A stretch of DNA of 64,000 nucleotides from JBBQSN01 sp963825505 (lineage in GTDB: Bacteria; Actinomycetota; Actinomycetes; Actinomycetales; CAWJMD01), in assembly GCA_963825505.1 (NCBI GenBank), contig CAWGTL010000012.1, positions 90,021 through 154,020 on the forward strand. Direction: 5' to 3'. This document shows positions 1 to 8,213 of the stretch, piece after piece; position 1 is the first letter of the stretch, and each line of letters opens with the position of its first letter. The translations under genes were made by a program, and so were the position numbers. Below the pieces are notes generated by a model that worked only from the letters and a program-made list of their open reading frames with translations, did no database searches and was not told the DNA's origin.

Positions 1-320
1 AGCCGGCCGCCCTTGAGCCGGAAGACCGCGGCCTCCCACGCCTCGGTGCGCGGCTCGAGGACCTCGACCCGGACGTCGACGTCGACCAGGGCGGCGCCGG
101 TGTCCTTGCTCGGCACCCGCACCAGGGCGGTCTCGCGACCGACCAGGGGGTCGGGCTGCTCCCCGCCGCCGACGACCACGAGGACGGCCTCGTCGTGCCA
201 CGCGTGCCAGAGCGCCTGGGCGTGCTGCGGGTGCGTGCCCGTGCCGGCCGGCAGCACCCAGACCAGGCCCGCCTTGGCCGCCGCGGCGGCGAGGTGGTCG
301 GTGCTCGCTCCTGGACTCAC
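1..320 (-). CDS. Hypothetical protein, partial (3' end outside window)
   Basis: A complement-strand frame is open from GTG at 320 to the window edge, giving about 106 residues with strong actinobacterial codon bias. It begins VSPGASTDHLAAAA and contains LVWVLPAGTG and a VVVGGGEQPDP segment. No signal peptide or membrane segment is visible and I do not recognise the family. The start was chosen because it is the only suitable codon before the upstream sequence loses start codons. A weak CAGGCT hexamer lies 6 nt upstream, so it may be leaderless. It is divergent from the sigma factor gene. The C-terminus is missing. Confidence 0.6.
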   Translation of the reverse strand, partial: MSPGASTDHLAAAAAKAGLVWVLPAGTGTHPQHAQALWHAWHDEAVLVVVGGGEQPDPLVGRETALVRVPSKDTGAALVDVDVRVEVLEPRTEAWEAAVFRLKGGR

Positions 321-344
321 CGGGCCAGCCTGGCACGTGGACTC

Positions 345-370
345 AACCTCCGGGGACCCTCGTGGCTCTG
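345..370 (+). promoter_or_regulatory. Candidate ECF-type promoter of the sigma factor gene
   Basis: AACCT at 345-349 and CTCTG at 366-370 are separated by about 17 nt from the end of AACC. This resembles ECF promoters, in which an AAC-type -35 is paired with a short GTC/CTC-type -10. It lies 38 nt before the sigma factor start, so it would give autoregulation. A better version of the same pattern precedes the L,D-transpeptidase gene at 4440. This is inference from pattern only. Confidence 0.3.
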
Positions 371-407
371 GAGGGGTGTGAGAGCAGCGACCGGGGAGCC
401 GACCACC

Positions 408-974
408 ATGGGGGTCGTGCCGCCGACCGCCGACCCGCCTCCCGGGGACGACCAGGCGGCGTTCGTGCGGGCGTGGTGGCCGCGGCTGCACCGGACGGCG
501 TACCTGCTCACCGGCGACGTCCACGAGGCAGAGGACCTGGTGCAGCAGACGCTCGTCACCGTGGTCGCCCGCTGGTCGCGGGTGCTGCGCCACGACCACC
601 CGGAGGCCTACGCCCGCACCGTCCTGGTGAACCTGGTGCGCAGCCGCTGGCGCCGCGCGAAGCGGTACGCCGAGCTGCTCGCCGGCCACCGCGGTGTGCC
701 CGACGTCCCCGACCCGTCCGCGGGGCTCACCGTCACCGACGCGCTGTGGCGAGCGCTCGGCACCCTGCCGCCGCGCACCCGCGCCGTGCTGGTGCTGCGC
801 TACTTCGAGGACCTGTCGGTGGCCGACACCGCCGCGGCGCTCGGCTGCAGCGAGGGCGCCGTCAAGAGCCAGGCCAGCCGCGGGCTGGCCACCCTGCGCG
901 GGCGGCTCGACCGCGACGCGCTCACCCTGCACGACCCTCCCAGCACGAGCGAGACCGGAGCCGACCATGACTGA
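408..974 (+). CDS. RNA polymerase ECF sigma factor, SigE/SIG50-like
   Basis: The 188-residue protein has the two-domain ECF layout. Region 2 lies around residues 20-85, with LHRTAYLLTGDVHEAEDLVQ, and region 4 around 125-175, with LPPRTRAVLVLRYFEDLS and a helix-turn-helix ending SEGAVKSQASRG. It would direct RNA polymerase to a small regulon. The ATG at 408 was chosen because residues upstream in the same frame look unlike protein and the homology starts here. Its stop overlaps the start of the next gene (ATG 967), as is usual for a sigma factor and its regulator. Regulation is probably by the downstream product and by its own promoter at 345-370. Confidence 0.9.
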   Translation: MGVVPPTADPPPGDDQAAFVRAWWPRLHRTAYLLTGDVHEAEDLVQQTLVTVVARWSRVLRHDHPEAYARTVLVNLVRSRWRRAKRYAELLAGHRGVPDVPDPSAGLTVTDALWRALGTLPPRTRAVLVLRYFEDLSVADTAAALGCSEGAVKSQASRGLATLRGRLDRDALTLHDPPSTSETGADHD

Positions 975-2404
975 CACCCTCGAGCGCGAGCTCCGCCGCA
1001 CCCTCGCAGACCACGCCCGGGACGCCGTCGCGACCGGGCCCGACCCGTGGGACCGCGTGCAGCGGGCGGCGTGGTCCGCCGCCGCCGTCAGCGGACCGGG
1101 GCGCTCGCGGGATCGGTGGCGCTGGCGATCGCGCGTCGGCGGCGGGCTCGCCGTCGTGCGGCCGTGGGCCGGAGGGGAGCCCACGCAGCCCGCGACGGTC
1201 GAGACCAGCGGCTGGGGGCTCGACGACGGCGAGCCGCGCGGTGCGCTCGCCGGCGACGAGGAGCTGCGGGCCGGGGTCGAGCAGGTGCTCGCGGCGGCGG
1301 TGTCCGGGCCCTCCGGCACCGGCGCCGAGCTGGTCCCCGGCTCGCTGCGGCTGGTGTTCGCCGACGACCTCGCCGGCAGCCGCCTGGTCGTCGCCGTCGC
1401 CCGCACCGACGCGCCCGGAGCCGCCCGGGACGTCGGGAGCGTGCTCGTGGGGCCGGCGGGAGCGGCGGCCGACGGGCTGGCGCTGCGGAGCACGCCGCCC
1501 GTCCCCGTCGCAGGCACGGCGCCCGCCGTCGCGCAGGTCCTCGACGCCGACGACGGCCGGCGCCTGGTCGCCGTCGTCCCGCGTGGCGCGCGGATCTCGG
1601 TCTCGGACGCCGTGCAGGTCGATGCAGCGGGGACGCGGCTCGGGCGCGAGTGGCGAGAGGTCGAGGTCTCCGGCGACGGCGTGGTCGACACCGTGCTGGA
1701 CGCCGAGCCCGGGTCGGGCCTCGCCGTCCTGCGGATCGACTCCGCCGCCGGGTACGCGGCGGACGGACCGGTCGCCGAGGTCGTGCTGCCGTGGCCCGGC
1801 CCGTTCACCGAGGCGCCGCTGGTGGCCGCGAAGGAGGTCGTGGCTCGCGGTCCGCACGAGTTCCGCGACGGGGTGGTGCCGCGACCCGTCGGCGACGACC
1901 CGGCGGCGCAGGACGTGTCGAGCGCGATGGAGGTGCTGGGGCGTCCGTCGGCCGACGACGTGCGTCTGCTGTACGCCTCCGCCGACGGCGCCGATGCCGG
2001 CCGCGGTGCGCAGGGGTGGTCCTCCGTGGTGGCGGTGCCCGCGGGCGACGGATCGGTCGTGGTCTGGCAGCACCACCTCGACGACGGGGGCACGGTGCGC
2101 ACGAGCACCGTCGGCGGCGCCCGCCGACGCCGACGGCGAGCGGGTGCTGCTGCGGATCCGCGTCGATCAGCAGACGGACCTCGTCGGCGTCTGGGACCCG
2201 GACGGCACGCTGGGCACGGTCCAGGTCGACGGCGCGGACCTGGTCATGCCCGAGGCCCTCGGGTTCCGCTGGTTCCCGGTCACCGCCGGAGCGGACGTCG
2301 TGGTGGACGGGGAGGCGGTGCCTGCCGCGGCCCCGGAACCGGCGACGTCGTGGCTCCTGCCCGGTGAGCAGCGGACGGGCCCGGAGCCGCTGTTCCGCGA
2401 CTGA
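967..2404 (+). pseudogene. Putative anti-sigma/regulatory membrane protein, frame broken three times
   Basis: The gene overlaps the sigma factor end by 8 nt and starts MTDTLERELRRTLADHARD, the usual opening of a cytoplasmic sigma-binding segment. A membrane helix (ALAGSVALAIA) is readable only in another frame between about 1066 and 1131. A long periplasmic domain then runs in the first frame to about 2117 and finishes in the third, ending PEPLFRD. Two +1 changes and one -1 change restore about 478 residues with good codon bias throughout. Function is inferred from position and layout. The breaks are more likely sequence errors than decay, since codon usage after each break is normal. Confidence 0.6.
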
Positions 2405-2422
2405 CGTGGCACGCTCGGCGGC

Positions 2423-3373
2423 GTGACGAGCGCCGAGGTCGACGGCCCGAGCGGACCGCACGACCCGGCCCCGGACGCGCTGCACCGCGACGGCCCGGTC
2501 CTCACCGCGGTGCTGCTCGCCGTCGGGGTGCTCGGGGTGTCGCTGGCGGCGCCGATCGGAGCCGCCGCCGCTGCCCCTGCCCTCGCGATCGCGTTCTGGC
2601 GCAACGCCGGTGCGGCGGTGGTCGGTCTCGGGTACACCGCGCTGCGCCCGTCGGCGCGGGCCGAGCTGCGCGGCCCGGCCGGGCGCGCGGGGTGGCGGCC
2701 GAGCCTGGTGGCGGGTGCGTGGCTCGCGCTGCACTTCGCGTTCTGGATGCCGAGCCTGAAGCTCACGTCGGTGGCCGCCGCGACGGCGCTGGTCTGCTCC
2801 ACGCCGGTCTGGGTGGTGGCGTGGGACCTCGTCCGGGGCCGGAAGGTGCCGCCCGCGGTGCTGGTGGGCGTCGGGCTCGCGATGGTCGGGGTCGTCGTCA
2901 TCACCGGGGTCGACGCATCGGCGTCGCCCGAGGCGCTGCTCGGCGACCTGTTCGCGCTGCTCGGAGGCATGGCCGCTGCCGGTTACGTGCTGCAGGGGGC
3001 GAGAGCGCGAGAGCACCTGTCCACCAACGGGTACACGTTGATCGCCTACCTCACCTGCGCGGTCCTGGTCGGCGTGCTGTGCCTCGTCACCGGGACCGCG
3101 CTGGCCGGCTTCAGCGCCACCACGTGGGTCCAGCTCGCCGTGCTGACCGTGGCCGCGCAGCTGCTGGGCCACAGCGTCCTCAACCGCACCCTGCGCACCG
3201 CCGGCTCCACCACGGTGTCGCTGGCGATCCTGCTCGAGGTGCCGGGAGCCGCGCTGGTGGCGTGGGTCTGGCTGGGCGAGGCGCCGCCGCTGGCGCTGGT
3301 GCCCGGCGCGCTGCTCGTCCTGGCCGGGCTGGTGGTCGTGATCGTGCGCAACGTCACCCCCGGTCGGCGATGA
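2423..3373 (+). CDS. EamA/DMT-family transporter
   Basis: The 316-residue integral membrane protein has about ten hydrophobic segments arranged as two EamA halves. Conserved features are FWRNAGAAVV in the first half, HFAFWMPSLKLTSVAAATAL in the middle and the LLEVPGAALVAWVWLGE signature near the end of the second half. Members export amino acids or other small metabolites; the substrate cannot be read from sequence. The GTG at 2423 is preceded by CACGCT at 2410-2415, a leaderless-type -10. It follows the broken regulator gene by 18 nt but probably has its own promoter. Confidence 0.85.
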   Translation: MTSAEVDGPSGPHDPAPDALHRDGPVLTAVLLAVGVLGVSLAAPIGAAAAAPALAIAFWRNAGAAVVGLGYTALRPSARAELRGPAGRAGWRPSLVAGAWLALHFAFWMPSLKLTSVAAATALVCSTPVWVVAWDLVRGRKVPPAVLVGVGLAMVGVVVITGVDASASPEALLGDLFALLGGMAAAGYVLQGARAREHLSTNGYTLIAYLTCAVLVGVLCLVTGTALAGFSATTWVQLAVLTVAAQLLGHSVLNRTLRTAGSTTVSLAILLEVPGAALVAWVWLGEAPPLALVPGALLVLAGLVVVIVRNVTPGRR

Positions 3374-3405
3374 CGGGTTCGCGCCCCCGCCGTAGGTTCG
3401 TCGGC

Positions 3406-4362
3406 ATGAGCGATCTTCGTCCCCGCCGGTCGAACCTGGCTGTCCCGGGCTCCAGCCAGAAGATGATCGACAAGGCCCGTGGGCTACCGGTCGACCAGGT
3501 GTTCCTCGACCTCGAGGACGCGTGCGCGCCGCTGGCCAAGCCCGACGCGCGGAAGACGATCGTCGCCTCGCTCAACGAGGGCGGCTTCGACGGCAAGGTG
3601 CGCACCGTCCGCGTCAACGACTGGACGACGCAGTGGACGTACACCGACGTCGTCGAGGTGGTCGAGGGCGCCGGCGCGAACCTGGACTGCCTGATGCTGC
3701 CGAAGGTGCAGAGCGCCGAGCAGGTCGTCGCGCTCGACCTGCTGCTCACCCAGATCGAGAAGTCGAACGGCCTGGAGGTCGGGCGGATCGGCATCGAGGC
3801 GCAGATCGAGAACGCCGCCGGCCTGATCGCCGTCGACGCCATCGCCAAGGCGAGCCCCCGCGTCGAGACCATCATCTTCGGGCCGGCCGACTTCATGGCC
3901 TCGATCAACATGAAGTCGCTCGTGGTGGGAGAGCAGCCGCCCGGCTACGACGTCGGGGACGCCTACCACCACATCCTGATGTCGATCCTGATGGCGGCGC
4001 GGGCCAACGACAAGCAGGCGATCGACGGCCCGTACCTCGCGATCAAGGACGTCGAGGGCTTCGCCAGGGTCGCCGGACGTTCGGCCGCACTGGGGTTCGA
4101 CGGCAAGTGGGTGCTGCACCCGGGTCAGATCGAGGCCGCGAACGAGGCGTACAGCCCCCGGCAGGAGGACTACGACCACGCCGAGAACATCCTCGACGCG
4201 TACGACTGGTTCACCTCGGAGGCCGGTGGCGCCCGCGGTGCCGCGATGCTCGGCGACGAGATGATCGACGAGGCCTCGCGGAAGATGGCGCTGGTGATCG
4301 CCGGCAAGGGCCGCGCCGCCGGGATGGACCGCACCGACCGGTGGAGCCCGCCCGAGCAGTGA
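3406..4362 (+). CDS. HpcH/HpaI aldolase / CitE-like CoA-ester lyase (malyl-CoA lyase-like)
   Basis: The 318-residue TIM-barrel enzyme belongs to the HpcH/HpaI (citrate lyase beta) family. Visible motifs are RSNLAVPG near the N-terminus, the metal-site FLDLEDACAP, IGIEAQIENAAGL with the catalytic acidic residue, and IIFGPADFMASIN. The family cleaves or condenses CoA esters such as L-malyl-CoA, beta-methylmalyl-CoA or citramalyl-CoA with Mg2+. The length and the C-terminal extension (YDWFTSEAGGARGAAMLGDE) match the actinobacterial type found with ethylmalonyl-CoA pathway genes. An acyl-CoA dehydrogenase lies 1 kb downstream. The start is ATG 3406, with TAGGTT at 3393-3398 suggesting leaderless transcription. 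Confidence 0.82.
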   Translation: MSDLRPRRSNLAVPGSSQKMIDKARGLPVDQVFLDLEDACAPLAKPDARKTIVASLNEGGFDGKVRTVRVNDWTTQWTYTDVVEVVEGAGANLDCLMLPKVQSAEQVVALDLLLTQIEKSNGLEVGRIGIEAQIENAAGLIAVDAIAKASPRVETIIFGPADFMASINMKSLVVGEQPPGYDVGDAYHHILMSILMAARANDKQAIDGPYLAIKDVEGFARVAGRSAALGFDGKWVLHPGQIEAANEAYSPRQEDYDHAENILDAYDWFTSEAGGARGAAMLGDEMIDEASRKMALVIAGKGRAAGMDRTDRWSPPEQ

Positions 4363-4405
4363 CGCCGAGCACTGAACCGTGACCGAGGTGTGACCCGCCT
4401 CGCTG

Positions 4406-4434
4406 AAACCTTTGCGTGCCGGGAGGGGTCTACC
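4406..4434 (+). promoter_or_regulatory. Candidate ECF sigma promoter for the L,D-transpeptidase gene
   Basis: AAACCTTT at 4406-4413 and GTCTACC at 4428-4434 are spaced so that 17 nt separate AACC from GTCT. This fits the AACCTTT/GTCTA pattern of ECF promoters in actinobacteria. The GTG start of the lipoprotein lies 7 nt after GTCTA, so the message would be leaderless. A weaker copy precedes the sigma factor gene at 408. Confidence 0.42.
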
Positions 4435-4439
4435 AGGGT

Positions 4440-5306
4440 GTGAGGACCCACCCGCTGACCCTTCCCGCCGTGCTCGTGCTCACCGCCGCCCTCGCGTCCG
4501 GCTGCGGCGCGCCGTCCGGCGGCCCCGGGACGACCGCGCAGCCGCCGGCCTCGTCCGGCTCGTCGTCCACGGGCACCACGACGCCGCCTGCGACGAGCGA
4601 GCCGCCGACCACGGCGCCGCCGACGACGAGCGTGCCGCCCACCTCGCAACCGCCGACGACGACCGCGCCGCCCACCTCGGAACCGCCCACCAGCGCGCCG
4701 CCGACGACGGCGACGTTGCGGCCGGGCGACTCGGGGCCCGAGGTGCTCGCGCTGCAGCAGCGGCTCACCGAGCTCGGCTACTGGCTCGGCGAGCCGGACG
4801 GCACCTACGGCGGTCTCACCACCCAGGCCGTGCTGGCGCTGCAGGGCGTGGCCGGCATCGACCGCGACGGCCGCACCGGCGCGCAGACCCGCGCCGCCCT
4901 GGACGCCGGCACCCGGTACCAGCCCACCTCCACCAGCGGCGCCGTCACCGAGATCGACCGTGACGAGGGGGTGATCGCCTTCGTCCGCGACGGCGCCGTC
5001 ACGCTGGTGCTGCACACCTCGACGGGTACGTTCGAGACGTACTGGTCGGGCGGGAGGCAGCTCGAGGCGGACACGCCCGCGGGCAGCTACGCGGTGAGCT
5101 GGTCCTACGACGGCTGGCGCGAGGGCGACCTCGGCCGCCTCTACCGACCGCGCTACTTCCACCCGGACGGCATCGCCGTCCACGGCTACACCAGCGTGCC
5201 GGCGTTCCCCGCCTCGCACGGCTGCGCCCGCGTCACGCTGCCGGCGATGGACCTGATCTGGTCGCAGGACCTGATGCCGAGGGGATCAGCCGTCGTCGTG
5301 ATCTGA
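4440..5306 (+). CDS. L,D-transpeptidase lipoprotein with peptidoglycan-binding domain
   Basis: The protein has 288 residues. An N-terminal lipoprotein signal (LVLTAALASGC) anchors it outside the membrane. A Pro/Thr/Ser-rich linker (about residues 25-95, repeated PPTT/TSEPP units) spans the wall. A peptidoglycan-binding domain (LRPGDSGPEVLALQQRL) follows, then a YkuD transpeptidase domain. The catalytic signature is intact, with IAVHGY and, 11 residues on, SHGCARV. Such enzymes form 3-3 crosslinks or attach proteins to peptidoglycan. GTG 4440 gives a proper signal peptide; an upstream GTG at 4416 would spoil it. GGAGGGG lies at 4422-4428, but the candidate ECF promoter overlaps it, so a leaderless start is equally possible. 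Confidence 0.9.
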   Translation: MRTHPLTLPAVLVLTAALASGCGAPSGGPGTTAQPPASSGSSSTGTTTPPATSEPPTTAPPTTSVPPTSQPPTTTAPPTSEPPTSAPPTTATLRPGDSGPEVLALQQRLTELGYWLGEPDGTYGGLTTQAVLALQGVAGIDRDGRTGAQTRAALDAGTRYQPTSTSGAVTEIDRDEGVIAFVRDGAVTLVLHTSTGTFETYWSGGRQLEADTPAGSYAVSWSYDGWREGDLGRLYRPRYFHPDGIAVHGYTSVPAFPASHGCARVTLPAMDLIWSQDLMPRGSAVVVI

Positions 5307-5388
5307 GCCACGTCGCCAGCGGGCGGGTGGGCAGGCTCACAGCCCTTCGACCTCCCACCTGCGCGGGGCCGTGGACATACTGCGGGGC

Positions 5389-6588
5389 ATGGGACGACTG
5401 CAGCAGACCGAGGGCCTGACCGACGACCAGCGCGAGCTGCTGAAGCTGGTGCGGCAGTTCGTCGACGAGCAGATCATCCCGGTCGCCCAGGAGCTCGAGC
5501 ACGCGGACGAGTACCCCACGCGAATCGTCGAGGGCATGAAGGAGATGGGGATCTTCGGCCTGATGATCCCCGAGGAGTACGGCGGTCTCGGCGAGTCGCT
5601 GCTCACCTACGCGCTGTGCGTCGAGGAGATCGCCCGCGGCTGGATGAGCGTCAGCGGGATCATCAACACCCACTTCATCGTGGCGTACATGCTGCTGCAG
5701 CACGGCACCGAGGAGCAGAAGCAGAAGTACCTGCCGCGGATGGCGACCGGCGAGGTGCGCGGCGCCTTCTCGATGAGCGAGCCGGGGTGCGGCTCCGACG
5801 TCTCCGGCATCAAGACCAAGGCCGTCCGGGGCGACGACGGCACCTGGACCGTGAACGGCCAGAAGATGTGGCTCACCAACGGCGGGTCCTCGAACCTGGT
5901 GGCCGTCCTCGTCCGTACCGACACCGGCGCCGACTCGGTCTACAAGAACATGTCCACCTTCCTGGTGGAGAAGGAGCCCGGATTCGGCGAGACCGCACCG
6001 GGTCTCACCGTCCCGGGCAAGATCGAGAAGATGGGCTACAAGGGCGTCGACACCACCGAGCTGGTCCTCGACGGCTGGACCACCACTGACGAGCAGCTGC
6101 TCGGCGGCGAGCCCGGCCGCGGCTTCTACCAGATGATGGACGGCGTCGAGGTGGGCCGCGTCAACGTCGCGGCACGGGCCTGCGGCGTGGCCATGCGGGC
6201 GTTCGAGCTCGGCACCGCCTACGCCCAGCAGCGGGAGACCTTCGGCAAGAAGATCGCCGAGCACCAGGCGGTGCTGTTCCGCATCGCCGAGATGGCCACC
6301 AAGGTCGAGGCGGCGCACCAGATGATGGTGATGGCCGCACGCACCAAGGACTCCGGCCAGCGCAACGACCTCGAGGCCGGCATGGCCAAGTACCTGGCGT
6401 CGGAGTACTGCTCCCAGGTCGTGGAGGACTCGTTCCGCATCCACGGCGGCTACGGCTACTCCAAGGAGTACGAGATCGAGCGGCTCTACCGCGAGGCGCC
6501 GATGCTGCTCATCGGCGAGGGCACCGCGGACATCCAGCGGATGATCATCGGCCGGCGGCTGCTGGAGGACTACGCGCACAAGGGCTGA
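5389..6588 (+). CDS. Acyl-CoA dehydrogenase
   Basis: This 399-residue FAD flavoprotein oxidises an acyl-CoA to the 2,3-enoyl-CoA and passes electrons to ETF. It has the N-terminal helical domain, the FSMSEPGCGSD motif, the MWLTNGG strand and the C-terminal FRIHGGYGYSKEYEIERLYR segment. IGEGTADIQ places the likely catalytic Glu. It resembles the dehydrogenase that accompanies CoA-ester lyases in actinobacterial ethylmalonyl-CoA clusters, but at 399 residues it is shorter than true methylsuccinyl-CoA dehydrogenases, so the substrate is open. ATG 5389 follows CATACT (5376-5381) by 7 nt. A strong hairpin follows the gene. Confidence 0.9.
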   Translation: MGRLQQTEGLTDDQRELLKLVRQFVDEQIIPVAQELEHADEYPTRIVEGMKEMGIFGLMIPEEYGGLGESLLTYALCVEEIARGWMSVSGIINTHFIVAYMLLQHGTEEQKQKYLPRMATGEVRGAFSMSEPGCGSDVSGIKTKAVRGDDGTWTVNGQKMWLTNGGSSNLVAVLVRTDTGADSVYKNMSTFLVEKEPGFGETAPGLTVPGKIEKMGYKGVDTTELVLDGWTTTDEQLLGGEPGRGFYQMMDGVEVGRVNVAARACGVAMRAFELGTAYAQQRETFGKKIAEHQAVLFRIAEMATKVEAAHQMMVMAARTKDSGQRNDLEAGMAKYLASEYCSQVVEDSFRIHGGYGYSKEYEIERLYREAPMLLIGEGTADIQRMIIGRRLLEDYAHKG

Positions 6589-6618
6589 CGCCCGGTCGCA
6601 CCGCACGCGACCCACCAC

Positions 6619-6660
6619 GTGCCCCCGGGGCCGCACCGAGCGATCGGTGCCCGGGGGCAC
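6619..6660 (+). terminator. Intrinsic terminator-like hairpin after acyl-CoA dehydrogenase
   Basis: GTGCCCCCGG (6619-6628) pairs perfectly with CCGGGGGCAC (6651-6660). Between the arms lies a second small inverted repeat, GCACCGAGCGATCGGTGC. Only two T residues follow, as is common for GC-rich actinobacterial terminators. It separates the dehydrogenase from the PadR operon. Confidence 0.7.
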
Positions 6661-6689
6661 TTGCGTGCAGCGGTATTCAGTGTCACTAT

Positions 6690-6699
6690 CTACCGGTAG
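6690..6699. promoter_or_regulatory. Palindrome CTACCGGTAG upstream of padR-like gene
   Basis: A perfect 10-bp palindrome sits 38 nt before the PadR start. It is embedded in an AT-richer stretch that includes CACTATCTA, a plausible -10 region, and a further short repeat CAGCAACGCTG. PadR regulators commonly repress their own operon from such sites. That this is the operator is inference. Confidence 0.4.
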
Positions 6700-6736
6700 T
6701 CAGCAACGCTGAGTAGATGACGCAGGAGGTGCTCCC

Positions 6737-7072
6737 GTGGGCAAGCAGGTCACGGAGATGCTCAAGGGCACGCTGGAGGGGATCGTCCTGGCGATCCTGG
6801 CCGGTCGGTCCGCGTACGGGTACGAGATCACCGCCTGGCTGCGCGACCAGGGCTTCACCGACATCGCCGAGGGCACCGTCTACGCGCTGCTCCTGCGGGT
6901 CGAGCAGCGCGGCCTCGTCGACGTCGAGAAGGTCCCGTCGGACAAGGGCCCGCCGCGAAAGGTCTTCTCCCTCAACGCGCAAGGTCGAGAGCAGCTCGAC
7001 GAGTTCTGGCGGACGTGGAGCTTCCTGTCAGAACGTCTGGAACGGCTCCGAGAAGGAGGGGACCACCCGTGA
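6737..7072 (+). CDS. PadR-family transcriptional regulator
   Basis: The 111-residue winged-helix protein has the PadR core: LKGTLEGIVLAILAGRSAYGYEI, then the recognition region IAEGTVYALLLRVEQRGLV and the wing with KGPPRKVFSL. The C-terminal helix is short, as in PadR subfamily 2. Such proteins repress multidrug transporter operons and release DNA on binding hydrophobic compounds. GTG 6737 is preceded by AGGAGG at 6724-6729. It is the first gene of a four-gene operon in which each start overlaps the previous stop, so it probably controls the DUF1048 and ABC genes from the palindrome at 6690-6699. Confidence 0.9.
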   Translation: MGKQVTEMLKGTLEGIVLAILAGRSAYGYEITAWLRDQGFTDIAEGTVYALLLRVEQRGLVDVEKVPSDKGPPRKVFSLNAQGREQLDEFWRTWSFLSERLERLREGGDHP

Positions 7073-7446
7073 ACATCACCGGGATCGTGGAGAAGCTCGT
7101 CGGGGACCTCGGCGACAAGAAGCGCTGGCGCGAGTACAAGGCGCGCACCAAGCAGCTGCCCGGCCCGTACCGCACGGCGATCGAGGCGGTCGAGCGCTAC
7201 CTGATGTACCACGGCGGGATCACCAAGGGCGACGTCCTCGTGACGATGCTCGACGACCTCGCCGTCCTGTTCGAGCAGAGCGCCGCGGACCGGACTCCGG
7301 TGCGCGCCGTCGTGGGGGACGACCCGGTGGAGTTCGCCGACGCGTTCCTCGCCAACTACGCCGATGCGCAGTGGGTCGACAAGGAGCGTCGCCGCCTGGT
7401 GGCCGACATCGACCGCGCCGCGCACGAGCAGGAGGAGACGTCGTGA
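7069..7446 (+). CDS. DUF1048 family protein
   Basis: The small soluble helical protein has 125 residues, with IVEKLVGDLGDKKRWREYK and QLPGPYRTAIEAVERYLMYHGG. This is the pattern of DUF1048, which is regularly encoded between a PadR regulator and a DrrAB-type ABC exporter. Biochemical function is not established. The GTG at 7069 overlaps the padR stop and is preceded by GAAGGAGG. Its own stop overlaps the start of the ATPase gene, so the products are probably made together, perhaps as an accessory to the transporter or the regulator. Confidence 0.82.
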   Translation: MNITGIVEKLVGDLGDKKRWREYKARTKQLPGPYRTAIEAVERYLMYHGGITKGDVLVTMLDDLAVLFEQSAADRTPVRAVVGDDPVEFADAFLANYADAQWVDKERRRLVADIDRAAHEQEETS

Positions 7447-8213
7447 GCGCGGTCCTGGTGCGCGGCGTCGAGAAGGCCTTCGGCGACGTCCACGTGCTGC
7501 GCGGCGTCGACCTCGAGGTGGAGCGGGGCAGCATCGTCGCCCTGCTCGGCTCGAACGGCGCGGGCAAGACCACGCTGATCAGGATCCTGTCGACCCTGCT
7601 GCGGCCCGATGCCGGCACGGCGAGCGTCGAGGGCGCCGACGTCGTCGACCGTCCGGGCGACGTGCGGGAGTCGATCAGCCTCACCGGGCAGTTCGCCGCC
7701 GTCGACGAGATCCTCACGGGCAGGGAGAACCTCGTCCTGGTGGCGCGGCTCCGGCACCAGCACGACACCGGGCGCATCGCCGACGAGCTGCTGGAGCGGT
7801 TCCAGCTGTCCGACGCCGGCGACCGCCGGGTCGCCACCTACTCGGGCGGGATGCGGCGTCGTCTCGACATCGCGATGAGCCTGATCGGCGACCCGCCGGT
7901 GATCTTCCTCGACGAACCCACGACCGGGCTCGACCCGCAGTCGCGCGCCGAGGTCTGGGCCACCGTGAAGGCGCTCGCCGGGCAGGGCACCACGGTCCTG
8001 CTCACCACCCAGTACCTCGACGAGGCCGAGCACCTCGCCGACCGGATCGCGATCCTGCACGACGGCCGGATCATCGTCGACGGCACCCTGGCCGAGCTCA
8101 AGCGGCTGCTGCCGCCGGTGGAGGTCGAGTACGTCGAGAAGCAGCCGAGCCTCGAGGACGTGTTCCTCGCCGTCGTCGGCGCCGGCGACCAGAGCACGAA
8201 GGAGACGTCATGA
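7443..8213 (+). CDS. ABC transporter ATP-binding protein, DrrA-like
   Basis: The ATPase has 256 residues. It shows Walker A (LLGSNGAGKTT), the Q-loop (TGQFAAVDEILTGREN), the signature in the variant form YSGGMRRRLDIAMSLI, Walker B (VIFLDEPTTGLD) and the H-loop region (TTQYLDEAEHLADRI). The QYLDEAE variant and the short C-terminal tail are typical of daunorubicin-resistance-type exporters. It would energise the permease encoded next to it. GTG 7443 overlaps the DUF1048 stop, and its stop overlaps the permease ATG by 4 nt. The substrate is unknown, most likely a hydrophobic drug or lipid. Confidence 0.92.
   Translation: MSAVLVRGVEKAFGDVHVLRGVDLEVERGSIVALLGSNGAGKTTLIRILSTLLRPDAGTASVEGADVVDRPGDVRESISLTGQFAAVDEILTGRENLVLVARLRHQHDTGRIADELLERFQLSDAGDRRVATYSGGMRRRLDIAMSLIGDPPVIFLDEPTTGLDPQSRAEVWATVKALAGQGTTVLLTTQYLDEAEHLADRIAILHDGRIIVDGTLAELKRLLPPVEVEYVEKQPSLEDVFLAVVGAGDQSTKETS

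Noticed and set aside
967..2404. Programmed ribosomal frameshifting
   Set aside because: No slippery sequence or following structure is seen at the breaks, and several unrelated genes show the same single-base pattern.
4416..4439. Alternative GTG start of the L,D-transpeptidase at 4416
   Set aside because: It would add MPGGVYQG before the signal peptide and lies upstream of the candidate promoter -10.
5389..6588. Methylsuccinyl-CoA dehydrogenase
   Set aside because: The protein has 399 residues, well below the usual length of that enzyme, and no substrate-specific residue could be confirmed.
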